Shown one piece after another: positions 38,567 through 51,571 of a stretch of DNA of 64,000 bases. Source of the stretch: Terana coerulea (taxonomy: Eukaryota; Basidiomycota; Agaricomycetes; Polyporales; Phanerochaetaceae). The stretch is from the NCBI GenBank assembly GCA_024811115.1, contig JAKOGH010001195.1, positions 186,001 to 250,000 on the forward strand. Reading direction: 5' to 3'. The notes below the pieces were generated by a model. The model saw only the letters and a list, made by a program, of their open reading frames with translations, ran no database searches and was not told the origin of the DNA. The number at the start of each line of letters is the position of its first letter. The stretch's first letter is position 1. A program made the translations under genes and the position numbers.

Positions 38567-40038
38567 ATGGACGTCACTCCCTATAGCTCAACGCTTCCGC
38601 CGGAGCTCGTTGACATGATCCTAGAGCATGTCGATGCAGATGACAAGGCGACTTTGTCAGCATGCACGCTCGTCTGCCAGCTGTGGATGGCCAGCGCGCG
38701 CCCTCTCCTTTTCCAGTCCATACGCCTCGACGCGTCCTCTCCGAAGATACCCATGAAGCAACATGACACACAGAGGAATGTCGTCGTACCCGACTTCGAG
38801 GCTTTCACCGCTTTTTTCGCGGAGACTTCGCCCAAACTCCTCAGCGCAGTTCGTACCTTCCAGATCATAGGCTTGCCCCTGCCGGCTTGGAAAGACGAAC
38901 TCCTGGAGCTGGAAGAGTTTTACGGAGTTGAGAGTGACGAGGAAGGCGCAGACGAAGAGGACATGGGCCTTCCCTCCACGTCGGCCCAGACTGACCAGGA
39001 GACCTCGTGGACCACTCTGGACATCAGAGTCCTTCAGCGCATTCTGCCAAAGCTTCTTCATTTGAAGCGTCTGGTTCTTACGAGCGTTATAATCGCATTA
39101 GGGGAAGTGCAGGAGGTCGCAACGGCCCTCAGTCTCGAGAACCTAACGCTGGAGGACGTTGGCACCTTTGGGGGTGACTGTATCTACCCAATCCTTGACC
39201 TGACCACACCTCGATCCCTTAATGCTCTCACTTTTAATCGAAGATCGGAGCTCGCGGTGGAGCCATCGCGAAGCCTGGGTTACATTGAAGTCGCGAACTT
39301 GGGCGGCGACCCCAACTCGCTTTTCCTGCTTCGCGCTTTGCAATCGGCGATGGAGCTCGAAACTCCAGAGGAGCCAGCCCGGCTACGTGAATTAGTGGTG
39401 CACGTTCGTGATGGCGTCGACATGATGGTGTTGTGGGATATCATTACGACAGGTGGCTCTCGTCTTCGCCATCTGGAACTGGACCTTGATGGGGTGCTTC
39501 ACACAACGAAGCCCTACACCACTCTACGACGTACGCTCTCAGCACCTGTATTTCTCATTGTAGTACTAATCTTTATATATTCACGTCGGTTCAAGCCGAT
39601 ATCCAAATGATGCTCCGCATGTTCTTCAGACTTACCTGTCTCACACATCTGAACTCCTTCGAGTTGAAAATCAAGCTGAGCGCCGACGAAGATGCACAGA
39701 CGACTCTTAACCGTATCTCAGATTTGCTCATGACACTCCCCCCATCGCACTCGCTTCGCACCGTCACTGTCTACCTAGACTTCATCTGGGCCATTCTACC
39801 GCAGTCCATCGAGGATATTCCGTTTGATGTACTGGAAACCGCACTGTTCAACATCAGATCGACCTGCGATTCGCTGGAGCGGATTGCCTTGCACTGCACG
39901 CTGAATGGCGGAAATGAGATCGAAGAGAAGCAAAAGGGAGGATCGGGGGCGATCCTGAGACGGAAGTTTGAGAGGCTCGGGAAGCTCTTGGAGCTGAGGT
40001 TCGAGGCGCGGGAAGATGTGGGCCAATGGAGGATTTAG
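38567..40038 (+). CDS. F-box domain protein
   Basis: Probable substrate receptor of an SCF ubiquitin ligase, of the large basidiomycete F-box family. The start MDVTPYSSTLPPELVDMILE is an N-terminal F-box (LPPELVDMILEHVDADDKAT ... CTLVCQLWMASARPLLFQSI), followed by a degenerate leucine-rich region without a nameable repeat type. One intron (about 39529-39602) joins TTLR to PDIQMMLRMF. The C-terminus is EAREDVGQWRI. Length ~465 residues. No frame break. The target is unknown. CAND1, an SCF regulator, is also in this window but not adjacent. Confidence 0.85.
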
Positions 40039-40871
40039 AAAGCCAGAAATTTGGATATGTTCCCTTCTGTTCCAGTACTATAATAAAGCTAGCTCACCGG
40101 TCATGACTGGCAACTGCACTCTACGTCGGCGTCGGCCTGTCGGTTTCAAATGATCCGACATCAAACGCCACGAAGCTTTGAGCGCCAATGTTAGATGAAC
40201 TATTTTGAGCTAAATATCGCCAACATTGCACTAGTACTGGGGCGACGAGATGCGGTCAATATTCAAGGAGAAGTACATTTACGCAAGTTTCTGTGTGTGG
40301 AGATGGCATGTTTCCGAGAGAGGGGTGAGGCATTTGAACCCCAGTATGTTACTTTATTTGGGAGCATATCGCCCAATAAATAATTTAAAAATCAAAACAC
40401 CAGATTTTCACGCCTCGTTGTATAAGCGCCCATTCAATCACTTCCGCTCATCCTTCACTGCCTGTGTACTAGATCCCTGCAGCCGGGTCTTCACTCATAG
40501 CAATTACAATGGGCAGGAATAGTGCGCATTTTTAACTGCAGTAAATGATGTTTTAACTCACTTTGATGCGCTTTTAGAGTCACGCAAATCAGGCGTGCCT
40601 ACCCGTTCCAGTGAGTACTAAACTTTGAACTATGCAAAGTGTAGAATACGAGTTATAACAGCTCAATATACGCTGCTGCAGGAGCTAAAGAAGGACCCTG
40701 GAGTGCCGAAGCTACCCACCTTGAAGCACAAAAATGTGGAAAAAGCACGCGTGCATGCCACCCTGAACGTACGTCCGGTCCAAGTGTTCCACGTTCTGAT
40801 ACGGGAAGCGCTGATGTTCCAATCTCTGAACGCAGAATTTTGGCCCTCGTTCCACTGACCCTGATACGCAA
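40039..40871. other. gene-free stretch
   Basis: About 830 bp of A/T-richer sequence between the F-box and GTPase genes. Short frames at 40195-40858 have no supporting features. Confidence 0.5.
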
Positions 40872-42790
40872 ATGGCCTCCGAACCGACCCTCTCAGCAAT
40901 AGCGGCCCTTGCAGCCTCCGCGGCATCAACTGAGCCGAGCCTTGCTTCCTCCATCGCCGCCTTCCACCCCTCCGACCCCTCCTCATCCACATCCTTCCTA
41001 TCTGCCTCTTCCACAGACAACCATAAAACTCAGACAAAGGAGCAGCTGAGGAGGCACCATGTTCGCGCACTGCACAAGGTGATAGACGAAAGCGATGTGG
41101 TGTTGCTGGTGCTAGACGCAAGGGACCCCGAGGGATGCCGGAGCCGGCTCGTGGAAGAGGAGGTACGGAGAAGAGAGAGCGAGGGCAAGAGGCTTGTGTT
41201 CGTGTTGAACAAGATTGGTGCGTCCGTTTGCAGCTCCGTGCTCATCGACTCAAATCCAATCCTTTCATCATCATATTCTTTAGATCTCATTCCAAAAGAC
41301 AACGCCCTAGCATGGCTGAAATATCTCCGTCACTCCACACCAACTCTGCCCTTCCGGTCTGCAACAAACGCACAACGAACAAATCTGTCTACAAGCACGG
41401 CGCCTGCACTTTCCCGACTGCTGAAAGCGTATAGACCGACTGTGAACGGTGGAAGCGGTGGCGCAGGCGCGAAGCAGAGCGTGACTGTGGGGGTAGTAGG
41501 GTATCCCAATGTGGGAAAGAGTAGCTTGATCAATTCGTTGAAGCGGGCAAAGGTCCGTTTCTCTCAGTGTTCTCGCATCTTGTGGGCTAACTTCTTGGAT
41601 CGCAGGTTTGCGCTGTCGCTTCGACGCCAGGCCATACACAGACTCTGCAAACTGTACAACTCGAACGAGGGCTGAAGATTGTCGACTCGCCCGGTGTTGT
41701 CTTTGACGACGCGGACGACTCGATAGACAGCGCCGGTAGGCCGAGACCGAAGGGAAATGGAGTGCTGTTGAGGAACGTTGTGAGAGTGGAGGACCTGGAC
41801 GATCCCATAGCCTTGGGTGAGCTCCTGTTCCTTACCTAGATGCAGGTTCCTCGTACACTGACATCGGCGATTGTAGTCGAAGAGATTATGGAGCGAACCC
41901 AGCCTGAGATGCTCATGAAGATATACAACCTTCCATCAATAGGGTCAACCCTTGAGTTCTTGACAATGCTCGCGCTTGTGACTGGCCGATTGCTCAAGGT
42001 GAGCTTTGCATCTGACACTGAAGATAATCATTAAACACATTCGCTCTCTAGGGTGGTACGCCTGACGTTCTCGCCGCCGCACGTGTGGTGCTCAGCGACT
42101 GGAACCATCACAAAGTCCCGTTCTTTTCTGTCCCACCCACCGTGCACCCGTCCTCCATGCCGTCGCTCACTGCAGACGGTGAGGTTCGTCCGGGCGCGGA
42201 GGCCGTCGGCCAGGCGCAGATCCTGACCGAGATGAAGCCCGCGTTCAGTTTGCCGGGTCTTGATTTCGGCGTGGGTGGCGCGTTCGGGGGCGAAGGGGAG
42301 GAGGCGATGCAGGACGCGGACGATGGCGCGTTTGGTGCCGAGGATGGAGAAGGAATGTTTGTTGAGGACGAAGTTCAGGATGGCGGAATGGACATGGATG
42401 ATGCGGAGTGCGTACATATTCTGACTTCATCCTCTCGATTTGGCTTAGGACATACGCAGACCCATCTCGGCCGCGTCGCTCAAACGCGCCCGCCCACGAT
42501 CCACTTCACCGACACCTTCAGCGTTCAGCACAGCCAACCCCTCCGTCGCCCACGACCAGGACACACGGGAACGCCAACCCAAGCGGCTGCGGCGCTCGCA
42601 CGACATCCCTGCGTACGAGGCGCCTGTGGTGGCGGCGCACCTGGCGGGATCGAACCCGCTGAACCGACGGGCACTGAAGAAGGCGGCGAAAAAGGCCAGG
42701 CGGGCGGATCGACCTAGGGGCATTGCGGTGGAGCAGGGAGGGATGGAGGTTGATGACGTTGGCATGGAGGGTACATTCATGGGTGCGTGA
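40872..42790 (+). CDS. Nucleolar circularly permuted GTPase (Nug1/Grn1/nucleostemin type)
   Basis: Ribosome-assembly GTPase acting on pre-60S particles in the nucleolus. The start MASEPTLSAIAALAASAAS gives an Ala/Ser-rich N-terminus. The GTPase motifs come in permuted order: LDARDPEG, G4 VLNKID (split by an intron at about 41219), then G1 GYPNVGKSS and G3 DSPG, as in the YlqF/Nug1 family. Then GGTPDVLAAARVVLSDWN, an acidic Gly/Glu/Asp region and a basic C-terminus (RLRRSHDIP, RRALKKAAKKARRADRPR) likely to act as a nucleolar signal, ending GMEGTFMGA at 42790. All joins keep frame. Lacking the long N-terminal basic domain of nucleostemin, it could be any of the Nug1/GNL3/GNL3L group. Confidence 0.88.
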
Positions 42791-43356
42791 GAGGGCGTGT
42801 ACAGGACGCTACCGTTTTGCTGGGCATTTCCAGCTTATTGAGACATGCTGCTTGGTCATCGCGACGTGCAACTACGACGTAAGGCGCGTAATTGTGAGGG
42901 TATGCAGGACTCCTATGACCGTGTTTAACTGTGAATTGTACGTATCTCGACATCTTCTCAAACCTAACATCACATTTTGACATTGATATCTGAACCCTTC
43001 AGTGAATAGTGAGCGGATGACGCCTATCTGGGCTAGACTCCGAAGCACACCACGGACTTTGCTGTGGTACTCAGTGTCTGCAGGCTACCTGCAGGGCGCC
43101 TTCCGCGTGTGACGATATCGGTGGCATTAGCTCACATCCCGCGAGTCATCCATACACAATCCCAGGCTTCGCGCTTCCACTAATGGCTCGGCGTCGCTTC
43201 TTTGCGCGTGGGTTTCATATTAGAGGCGGTCATTGGCCCGCAGGCTTATCACGTTGGCCCTGCTGCGTGATAAGTGTGTCTGCTTAAAGAGTGGCTCGGC
43301 GCAGGTTTTGATATTCGCCTCTGCTTTGCTGCTGTATCCTGCAGTCTGATTGTGCG
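42791..43356. other. intergenic gap
   Basis: About 570 bp; the P450 promoter must lie here. No TATA box or repeat recognised. Confidence 0.5.
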
Positions 43357-45577
43357 ATGGAGGCTGTCAACCTTTCTGTACCCACTCTAGCAGCTGTTAT
43401 CCTCGGAGTTGCGTTGCTGGCGCGGTATATCAGCGCCAGACGGAAGCTTCCGCTCCCTCCAGGACCGAAAGGACTCCCGTTCATCGGAAGCGCGTGGGAC
43501 ATCCCGGGCGAGTTCGAGTGGTTGACGTACCAGCGATGGTCCAAGGAATATGGTATGTCCGTCGTCGTTCCTGGTTCATATACCATACGCTAAGGCAGCG
43601 TTGTGGCAGGCTCGGACATACTGTACTTCATGTCATGGGGTCGTCCGCACATACTCATCAACTCGGCGAGCGTCGCGACGGATCTGTTGGAGAAACGGTC
43701 GGCAATGTATTCGGATAGGTGCGTCCATGAACGTACGTCTGCCTGAAGTGGAGTGTGCTGATTGTGGTTTGCAGGCCACGCATGCCGATGCTCAACGAAC
43801 TGTAAGCCCTTGCATGCACATTCGCCGTCATCAATACTCATGCTGCCATCCTCGACAGCGTTGGGTTTGACTGGGATTTCGCTTTCATGCCATACGGCGA
43901 CGAATGGAAGGACACGCGCAAGGCGTTCACGCAGCACTTCCGCGCGGGTGTCGCATCGAAGCACAGACCGACAGAAGTGCGGCAAGCAAGGCAGCTCCTG
44001 CAAGATCTGCTCGACAGGCCGGAGGAGTTTATGAGCCTCGTGCGAGGGTGCGTGCTCTCCAGCCGAGTTCTCCATTCGCGGCAGGTGGGCTGAGACGTGA
44101 AGGCGCAAAGGCTGGCGGGAAGACTCATCATGCCGATCACGTACGGCATCGAGGTGCAGAAGGTCAACGACCCGTACGTCAATGCAGCCCAGCAGGCGTT
44201 GCACGCGATGAACGTGACCGGCAACGTCGGGACGTACGTCGTCGACCATCTTCCGTTCCGTACGTCAGCCTTTAGCCGATTACCGTGTGTGTATTGACTG
44301 AAGGCATGTTCTCCAGTCAAGTATGTGCCGGAGTGGGCGCCGGGGCCGCCTTCAAACGCGCCGCGCGAGAATGGCGCGTGCTGTCGCAGGCGATGCTGAA
44401 CATGCCCACCGATGCTGTGAAGCGTGCACTGGTTCGTTTCATTCTTCTAAAAGCTATTCTGACTGAGTTAAGAATTGACTTTTTGTTGATGTAGGCGGAG
44501 GGTACGGCAAAACCATCGATGATGGCAGCGTTGCTAGAAGAGATACCTGAAGGGGATACGTACCAGGAAAGGGTGGTGAGAAATGCGGGCGCGACGGCGT
44601 ATGAAGGTATAGTGTCTTACATTCTCACAATGCCAATTGATTGATAATTTCAATCTCATCCCAGGTGGTTCGGAGACGGTATGTTCCAAATGTTCAAACG
44701 TTCAATGTCGTTGCTTCATGCTAATTTGTCTGTGATCCCTAAAACGGTCGTCGAACGCACGGAATGTCATAGAACTTCTCAGCGTTTGCGACGTTCATCC
44801 TCTCCATGCTCCTGCATCCGGATGTTCAAGCACGCGTACAAGCCGAGCTGGATAGTGTCATCGGGCACGACCGTCTTCCTGAATTTTCGGAACTGGAGAG
44901 GACACCGTACCTTGCCGCGGTTATCAAGGAGACACTGCGATGGAGACCGGTGCTTCCTCTAGGTATGTACCGCAGTACGCAATTAATTCCAGAAGAAATC
45001 CATAGGCTGAAGTTCCACCTTTTTCATTGCTCAGCAATCATGCGTAGAGTGACATCGGACGACGTGTACAATGGTATTATATTCCAGGCGGATGCACAAT
45101 CGTTGTCAACTCCTGGTGTGTATCTCACTATACCTTGTCGCGCATATGAGCTTAGTTTACTGACTTCTACAGGGCAATGTTACATGACTCTACCATCTAC
45201 GCCTCCCCGGAAAAGTTCAACCCCACACGTTTCTTGCCCGAAAACCCCGGCGGTCCCGAGCCGGACCCCGCACCTGCCTTTGGCTTTGGCAGGCGTGTCT
45301 GTCCTGGCATGTTCATGGCGCAAGACTCGCTCTGGATCATTGCGGCCTCACTGCTATGGGCGTTTGATGTCGTGCCTGCGGTCGATGCTACTGGGAAGGA
45401 GGCAGAGACAAAAGGCGATTATACGTTTGGCCTTGTGTGGTGAGCATTGTGGTATTGTTTGCATATATACGTAAGGGAGGCTAATACCCGGGCAGCTTCC
45501 CGGCACCGTTCAGATGCATGTTCAAGCCGCGATCTGAAAGCGTTGTTGGCCTGGTCGGCGCTGCCCTCACTACGTGA
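43357..45577 (+). CDS. Cytochrome P450 monooxygenase
   Basis: ER-anchored heme-thiolate monooxygenase with an N-terminal membrane helix (LAAVILGVALLARYI) and the proline-rich hinge LPLPPGPKGLPFIG. Further motifs: an I-helix threonine region AYEGGSETT, ExxR in KETLRWRP, PEKFNPTRFLPEN and the heme loop FGFGRRVCPG. The final exon (about 45496-45577) adds CFPAPFRCMFKPRSES. The overall pattern resembles the O-methylsterigmatocystin-oxidoreductase-like P450s abundant in Agaricomycetes; the substrate is unknown. One frame break at the GGGG run 44342-44345: EWAPG must gain one base to continue as AAFKRAAREWRVLSQAMLN. No biosynthetic partner genes are adjacent. Confidence 0.9.
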
Positions 45578-48155
45578 CTGAGACGCCGTTTCATAACATT
45601 GCTGCTGAAGTGATGCCAGCGACCTCAAGCAATTATATTGAGTGCGCTTGGCCGGGCAGATGGACGCTCTCGGATATCCTGGGGAATATCATGTAACTAC
45701 GCGGGAGCGACGCCACAACGACGGCGGGCTTCCCTCTATGGGTACAGTTGGCGCATCATACCGGGTTTTCCCGCTCGCCATCCCAACTGTGTTCGTCCGA
45801 CGTATCTCCACTACCATCGTGCCACGGTGACTTGCGGGCGGTGCACTCGTTACGATGAGAACTTCAGAGACGTCGCTATGCTTCATGCGGTTCAGCTGTC
45901 ACCGTGGCTCCGGCGAATGTGACGCTTTTTGCCATTCGTGGATAGGCCGTGACACTTCCGGCCGCGCTGAGCTCCCGAATTTGGCAGTCTGCCTCAGCCA
46001 TTTTTGACGCGCGCTTCCTCACAATATAAAGACTCGTTAAGGCTCTCGGGTCCAGCCGCAACGACAGGCCCCTCCCCCTTCCCCCCGCGTCTCCTACACT
46101 CTCGTGAATCACTCACCGCACAGGCATCCCTCTCGATAATATCTCATTCGTGCGGCGTTAATAGCATGGGCAGGCCGTCGAGACCTACAAAGCCAGACGT
46201 GAGTACGCGGTTCATCGCACTGTTTATGTGCTCGGTGCATGACATCCATCGTCCGCAACTAACTTGAACTTTGTAGTGGTCTGTTAGAGCCGGATCTCAG
46301 AAGCCGCATGCTGTGGAGATTCGAGATCGCCTCGCATGCGTGGCTAGGTAGCATCTCCTATTTAAACGTGAGTCAGGTGTTGTATATTTACGTGCCCTAT
46401 TCACCACAATCCCCACTCAGTTGTATCTCTAGGCCACTCCAGACCATACGATAAGATACTATTTATCAGCTAAAAGCACCATTCATCCGGACATTTCTGT
46501 GGAACATAATTCTAAGTAGAAACCTGAGCACCGGCGCTCAGCGTGTGTGGCCTGGGCTCATTCTGCAATAGCATTACTACCGGTTACATCTAGTAGCTCT
46601 ACGCACATCAGTCCAACCTATTGCGCGGGCGTAAGTCAGATGTCTGATGGTACGGACAATGTGGATAGAGGATGCTATCGGGACATCTCTCCAGATATCG
46701 ACATAATTTGGACCGAACAAGAGGACAGAGTGAACAGGAATTCAACATGAATATCCACGAGATATCTCGGTTTGACTACGTACTATTGTAGGGCCAGCGA
46801 ATAACAAGATTCAAAGTACCTGCAGTAGTAAGTAAGCCGTGGCACGGGCGGCCCGGCGAGTAATGTAACGGCGTCACAGTGACTAGGCCGGCCGGCCGGC
46901 CGGCGTTACCGTGTACCGCCTTCGGAGTTCGGACTTGCGTTCAGACAACGTTCGTTCAAGCCATGACATGCATGACAACTCATCGCATTCTTTCACACTT
47001 ATCCACTTTCCAACTATCCCACTGTCCACAAACTTACCGCCCAGGGTCGGTGACAAAGCACCATACTCACTACCACGTTCGTTTTTCAGACCTTGAGCGA
47101 ACTCATGAGCAGCGCAGTACGTGACTTCGCCTTGCAAGCATTAAATTATGTTTACAGTCACTGATAGATGATCCATTTTTGACAGAGCTTTGTATCTAAA
47201 ACTGCATGTGACGCATTGCCTCGGTGCCAGGCACTGGCAGTTCAGGGCATATTAGTTCAGGGCCACGTGTACTAGCACCGCCGCTTCAAGGAATGCAGCC
47301 CCAAAACCTTGTTTGCAGGGGGGCACTAGCGTACAGCAGAACTCGGAGGTGCTCAAAGCTGTGCGTCTGCGGATGCTCAGGGAGACCTGTGCATGCTCCT
47401 CCGTACGCGCTTGAAGTGAGCACAAGTTGAAACCTTTGTCGCTCATTGAACGTTGTGACACAATGCGTGCTGCATCTGTTTCCAAACCGAGTCGCATTCG
47501 GATAGTAGGTGGGAAAAGCTCTCTGTGACATCAACGGAGTGCCGAGCTGTGACCACCATGCTCAGGCTTCGCGCCGCCTGCCGCGGGTCTGTCGGATGGC
47601 AACGTCACACGTGCAGTGACATCGTCTACTCGCCGGAAAAGGAGCAGGGGAAAGCATGCCAGCGGCTAGCGAAGCACTCATCTCCTAGGCCATACCATAT
47701 GGGTCATAAAGCTATGTATTCATGAACAGATGGAATAATTGCATCAGTCCTAACCACCGAACAGTAGAACCTGGGGAGCGAGCAAAGACAGCGTCCTCTC
47801 TGCTGTCAACACTCGACAACTACCTTTGTTAATGGCAACAGCATTCTTGTCCGAGGCATAAGCGTCGGAACCGGGCTCACCAGGGGAGATCGACGCTACT
47901 ACATTGCATGGGACCGCGTTGTTCGTTTTCGGCCAGCCTCCTGAGTCCTGAGTGAACCCTGCGCGGCGCGATTCGCGCCGTCCCGTTTGCTGCCCTTGTC
48001 AAGCCATGAACTCTAGTACAGCAGCGTTTGGTCTTCCATTGCTTGCCGCGTGTTGGAGTGAGTGCAGTGCCATCGTCAATGCACTATGATAAGTACCGCC
48101 CCTCTCCCTTGTGCGTAACTATCTCCCTGAACCCCTCGCATCCTCGCGCGCCGCA
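45578..48155. other. gene-poor stretch
   Basis: About 2.6 kb. A TATA box (TATAAA, 46025-46030) precedes a possible two-exon mini-gene (46166-46351). A (GGCC)n run sits at about 46888-46905. Otherwise only short frames without features (45638-47725). Confidence 0.5.
46166..46351 (+). CDS. possible two-exon mini-gene (very tentative)
   Basis: ATG 46166 gives MGRPSRPTKPD, then an intron 46199-46276 with a good GTGAGT donor and TAG acceptor, then WSVRAGSQKPHAVEIRDRL and a stop at 46349-46351, for 35 residues. It follows a TATA box (46025-46030) by ~140 bp and a pyrimidine-rich leader, the same layout as the gene at 16164. No family recognised. It could equally be an untranslated or fortuitous transcript. 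Confidence 0.25.
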
Positions 48156-50031
48156 ATGTTGCTGAACTGCAGCACCTCCGCGATCTTGAACGACGAAGAC
48201 CCGTCGCTGGTCTCGTGGGCATCAAACCCAGGCTGCCGCGGCACCCTCGATATCGTCTTCGCTTGCCTTTCCACCCTATTTATCTGCATCTGGAGCGCCG
48301 TCCACGTCGATATACCCACTCATGAAGTCTCGTGGTTCAGGAAATTTCTGTGGAAGCTGGGATGGCTCCTCGTTGGGCTCCTCGCCCCGGAGCTGCTCCT
48401 CGTGAACGCCTTCACGCAGCTCTTGTATGCTCTAGACTGTCTCGAAGACTACGATAAGTTTATGACACAGGTGAAGTTATCGCAGCTCGGCATGACTGAA
48501 TGCTAGACTGACCTCACTCTGTAGTATCATGACCCACGGCAACTCATGAACCGATCTTCATTAGCATCGCGATTCCGCGCGTTTGTACGTTGGATAGAAT
48601 ATTCATAGCGATGCTTCATAGTACCAATGCTTCATCTCGTGCAGATTCGGCGGGTGCTGTGCTGCGGAAGACCAAGAAAGCAACGTTGGGTCCCCGACAG
48701 CCACGACAACCAACACCGACGATACCTCTGGACGCTGCGTCACGCCTTCTACGCGACCATGGGCGGTTTCGTTCTCGACACATCGCCTGTGCATATACTC
48801 CCTGGCGCAGCAGAGTCCGAAAGCGGCACCCGCCTCGCTCTCGACCCCAACGGGATCGCGTTCCTCATGGCCTTCTACCCCGAGCTCATCCCCGACATCT
48901 CCGAAGCCAGCCTGCGCGACCGCAGCAAGGCGGACTGGGTCAACAAAGGCCTGCTGCTCTGGCAGCTGCTCTACTTCTGCGTGTCGCTCATCCTGCGCCG
49001 GGCCGAGCGCCTGCCGCTCAGCCTCCTGGAGGTCTCCCACGCTCGCGCACTGCCTGTGCACGATGGTGACGTACGTCGTCTGGTGGCGGAAGCCGCTCAA
49101 CATACATGAGCCGACGCTCATCAAGGGCCGCACGAGCGACGAGCGCGAGCTTGTGCAGGAGCTGGCCGCGCTGATGAGCATGCGCTCGGTGAGCACGGTG
49201 CATGTTCTGGGCGGGGTCATCAGCCGCGATCTCCCACAAGAATGGCTGTTCGTGAAGGACATCTCACGGCTTGCGGTGCGCTCGCGTAGCACAGACCAGG
49301 GCCGTATAAGCCGTCAAATCACAGCTCGGCCTAGCCTCGACATCCGAGTACCAGAGGCAATGTTCTCCATCCCTAGCGATTGGAACACCAAAGGGTTCAG
49401 AACAACATGGGACGATCCGATTCTTCAGTGGATACTCTTTACCAAAGCCTCTCGGCCATGGTATTTTCCCAAGAACAGAGCTTCGGCGGTCCATCTCAGC
49501 TCGGAGGATGAATTGCGGTGGAAGCTCGCGTCTCGCGCAATAGAACGCCACGCAGCTAGCGATCCGCCCATCCCGGACCCAGACCAGTGGAGCGCCAGCC
49601 GCGACTGCAAGCTGCAGTACTTCACCACCGCCGTGCCGCCGGGCGAGTATGGCCCGCTGCTCAAGGCGTGCGCGATCTTGGCAAGCACGACCATCTACAG
49701 CCTGCCGCACCTGATCGGCTGGAACACGCACTTTGCGACCCATGTCGAGCATGTTCTCTGGCACATCGCCACGGTGGCCATGTGCGCCGTCGGGGCGTGC
49801 ATGGCGGTCGCGTGGTTCATCTTCGTGAGCTTGGAGGCGGCGGAAGGCACGTTCCCGGGAAAGGGGTTCATTCACAATTGTACTTGTCGTATATACGACA
49901 TGGTCTGTCCGCCGATCTATATCTTTTGTAGCGGATACTTGCTCGTTCAGAGCTTCCGCCAGTTGATAGTCCTTCCACCCGAGACATTCGTGCTGGCTTC
50001 TTGGACGCGGTACTGGCCTGCATTTAACTAA
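48156..50031 (+). CDS. hypothetical multi-pass membrane protein
   Basis: Not recognised as a named family. The first ATG at 48156 gives MLLNCSTSAILNDEDPSLVS, then GCRGTLDIVFACLSTLFICI and KLGWLLVGLLAPELLLVNAF (two hydrophobic segments). Exon 1 ends at 48470. The main exon starts at about 48645 and reads YLWTLRHAFYATMGGFVLDT, then GLLLWQLLYFCVSLILRR, MVTYVVWWRKPLNIHEPTL and three C-terminal hydrophobic segments (about 49665-49990). The CRGT-x-DI--x-C start and the 'MVTYVVWWRKP' block suggest a fungal membrane-protein family of unknown function. One frame break in the CCC run at 49037-49039: removing one base joins LLEVS to TLAHCLCTMVTYVVWW. At least six membrane segments. Confidence 0.65.
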
Positions 50032-50654
50032 TGAGTACATACCCAATAATATATTTTCAATGCTTATGAGCAGATCTATAGTGAGCTTTATGGGTGAATC
50101 GCAACAAACATCTCAGCAGTTCTTCAGAATCTTCACGACTCGGCGGAACGCCACAAAGCCATCGTGATCCGTCCGAGAAGCGGAGCGCCCGTGCTTAAAC
50201 TACATGCTGCGTGCGCATTGGGAAGCTATCGTGGCTTCTGTAGCGGAGTAAGGCTATATGAGCGGCCGAGCATGAATATGTTCAACATTCGGGCTGTAGG
50301 CGAGCTGGTAAAGCATCATCACATTCTGTATCTCTCTAAGAAATGTGTCTTTATTTCTGTGATTTCGCCACCAGCTCTCGTGTGTCGGAAAAGCGAGAAA
50401 TCCTGGTCAGGCATCCCAGGTTCTGAGCGCCTGATATGACCTGACCAGGCGCACGCGGCGAGCTGGTCAGGCATGATCAGGCAATATCAACTACGATCAG
50501 GTAATCATCTGGGACAGTAGTCGTAGATTTATATTACTTGTACATACTCTATAGATGTCTGGGATGCCTTCCATCCATTTGTTTGTGTTGCAAAGTGGCT
50601 GGAAATGGAGCTGACATTGAGTATATATTCCAAATATGAACACACCATGATATT

Positions 50655-50729
50655 GCCCGGCTGGTGTAGTAGTAACGCGTTACGAGCCTGTGCACGTGTA
50701 GAAGCCTCGGGTTCAATCCGCGGTGTTGC
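50655..50729 (+). tRNA. tRNA-like sequence (pseudo-tRNA or SINE head)
   Basis: An A-box-like TGGTGTAGTAGTAACG and B-box GGGTTCAATCC are at tRNA spacing, but the acceptor arms (GCCCGGC/GTGTTGC) and the anticodon stem do not pair well. No credible anticodon. It fits a decayed tRNA gene or the 5' part of a tRNA-derived SINE. It lies within the TIR element and 92 bp before MITE B. Confidence 0.5.
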
Positions 50730-50821
50730 AAAAATAATTGCAAGGTTTATTTAGTGAAGTGGTTTGTGGTCTCTTACAGGTTAACAGTAGTCACTTATAT
50801 TAGTTACCCACGAGGCAGTCG

Positions 50822-51571
50822 TAAGGCTCCAACCCTTTACTTTACCTTTACAAAATATTTGTAGTTAAAGAGTAAAGAGTAAATAAAGGGTATTAAACAG
50901 TTTATAAAGAGTAAAGATTAGTTTGTAGAGTGTTTCCGCACCAAGTCCAGGGCTGCAGAAAGTATAGTTACCTACAAAGCTGCAAATAAATTTTCAGATT
51001 TTCTACTACCTGTGTTGCGGTGTGGTTCAATGAGAAGGAGGTCTTCTTGTCGATGTCAACTTGAAAGCAGAACAGTTTTGCTTGCGTGGCGGGCCGGCGG
51101 CTGCTGGGCTGAATCCAAGAGCAAATTTTCAAGACTCAGAAGTTGTTCAGGAAAGAGCCATGTCAGGAGTGTCTCAGTAGCCTCCTATCAACTATTAGCA
51201 GCAACTATCACTGCTGACGTGCACCCTTACGAAGATGTTGGTTCAGCGTTGAACGAGCACCTATGATAGGCGGGGCAATATCTCCGAGCTTTATCCGCCA
51301 CTCGCTGCGGCAGCGCATCCGAGTCCGTGCTGCGTGTTTGAACTTGTCCAAGATGTCGGCATGATCGGACATGTTGTTGCTGCACAACAGTCTACACCTA
51401 CATTATTGTCTGGACGCTTGCAGCAATAAACTATGTGCCTCAGGCAATACCCTTTACATACTCTTTACTAAACAGTTTACACCTCTTCACGGCCGTTTTG
51501 TAGTTTAAAGGTAAAGGTAAAGAGTTGTAAAGGGTTTAAAAGAGTAATTAAAGTAAATGGTTGGAGCCTTA
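50822..51571. mobile_element. hAT-like non-autonomous element (MITE), copy B
   Basis: 750 bp, inverted relative to copy A, with the same TAAGGCTCCAACC TIRs. Target-site duplication GGCAGTCG/GGCAGTCA (50814-50821, 51572-51579) matches 7 of 8. The interior on the reverse strand retains an open frame starting MSDHADILDKFKHAARTR, similar to copy A. The different target-site duplications show that A and B are separate insertions. Confidence 0.87.

Noticed and set aside
46888..46905. (GGCC)n run as a regulatory element
   Set aside because: A simple repeat with no nearby gene; nothing supports a function.
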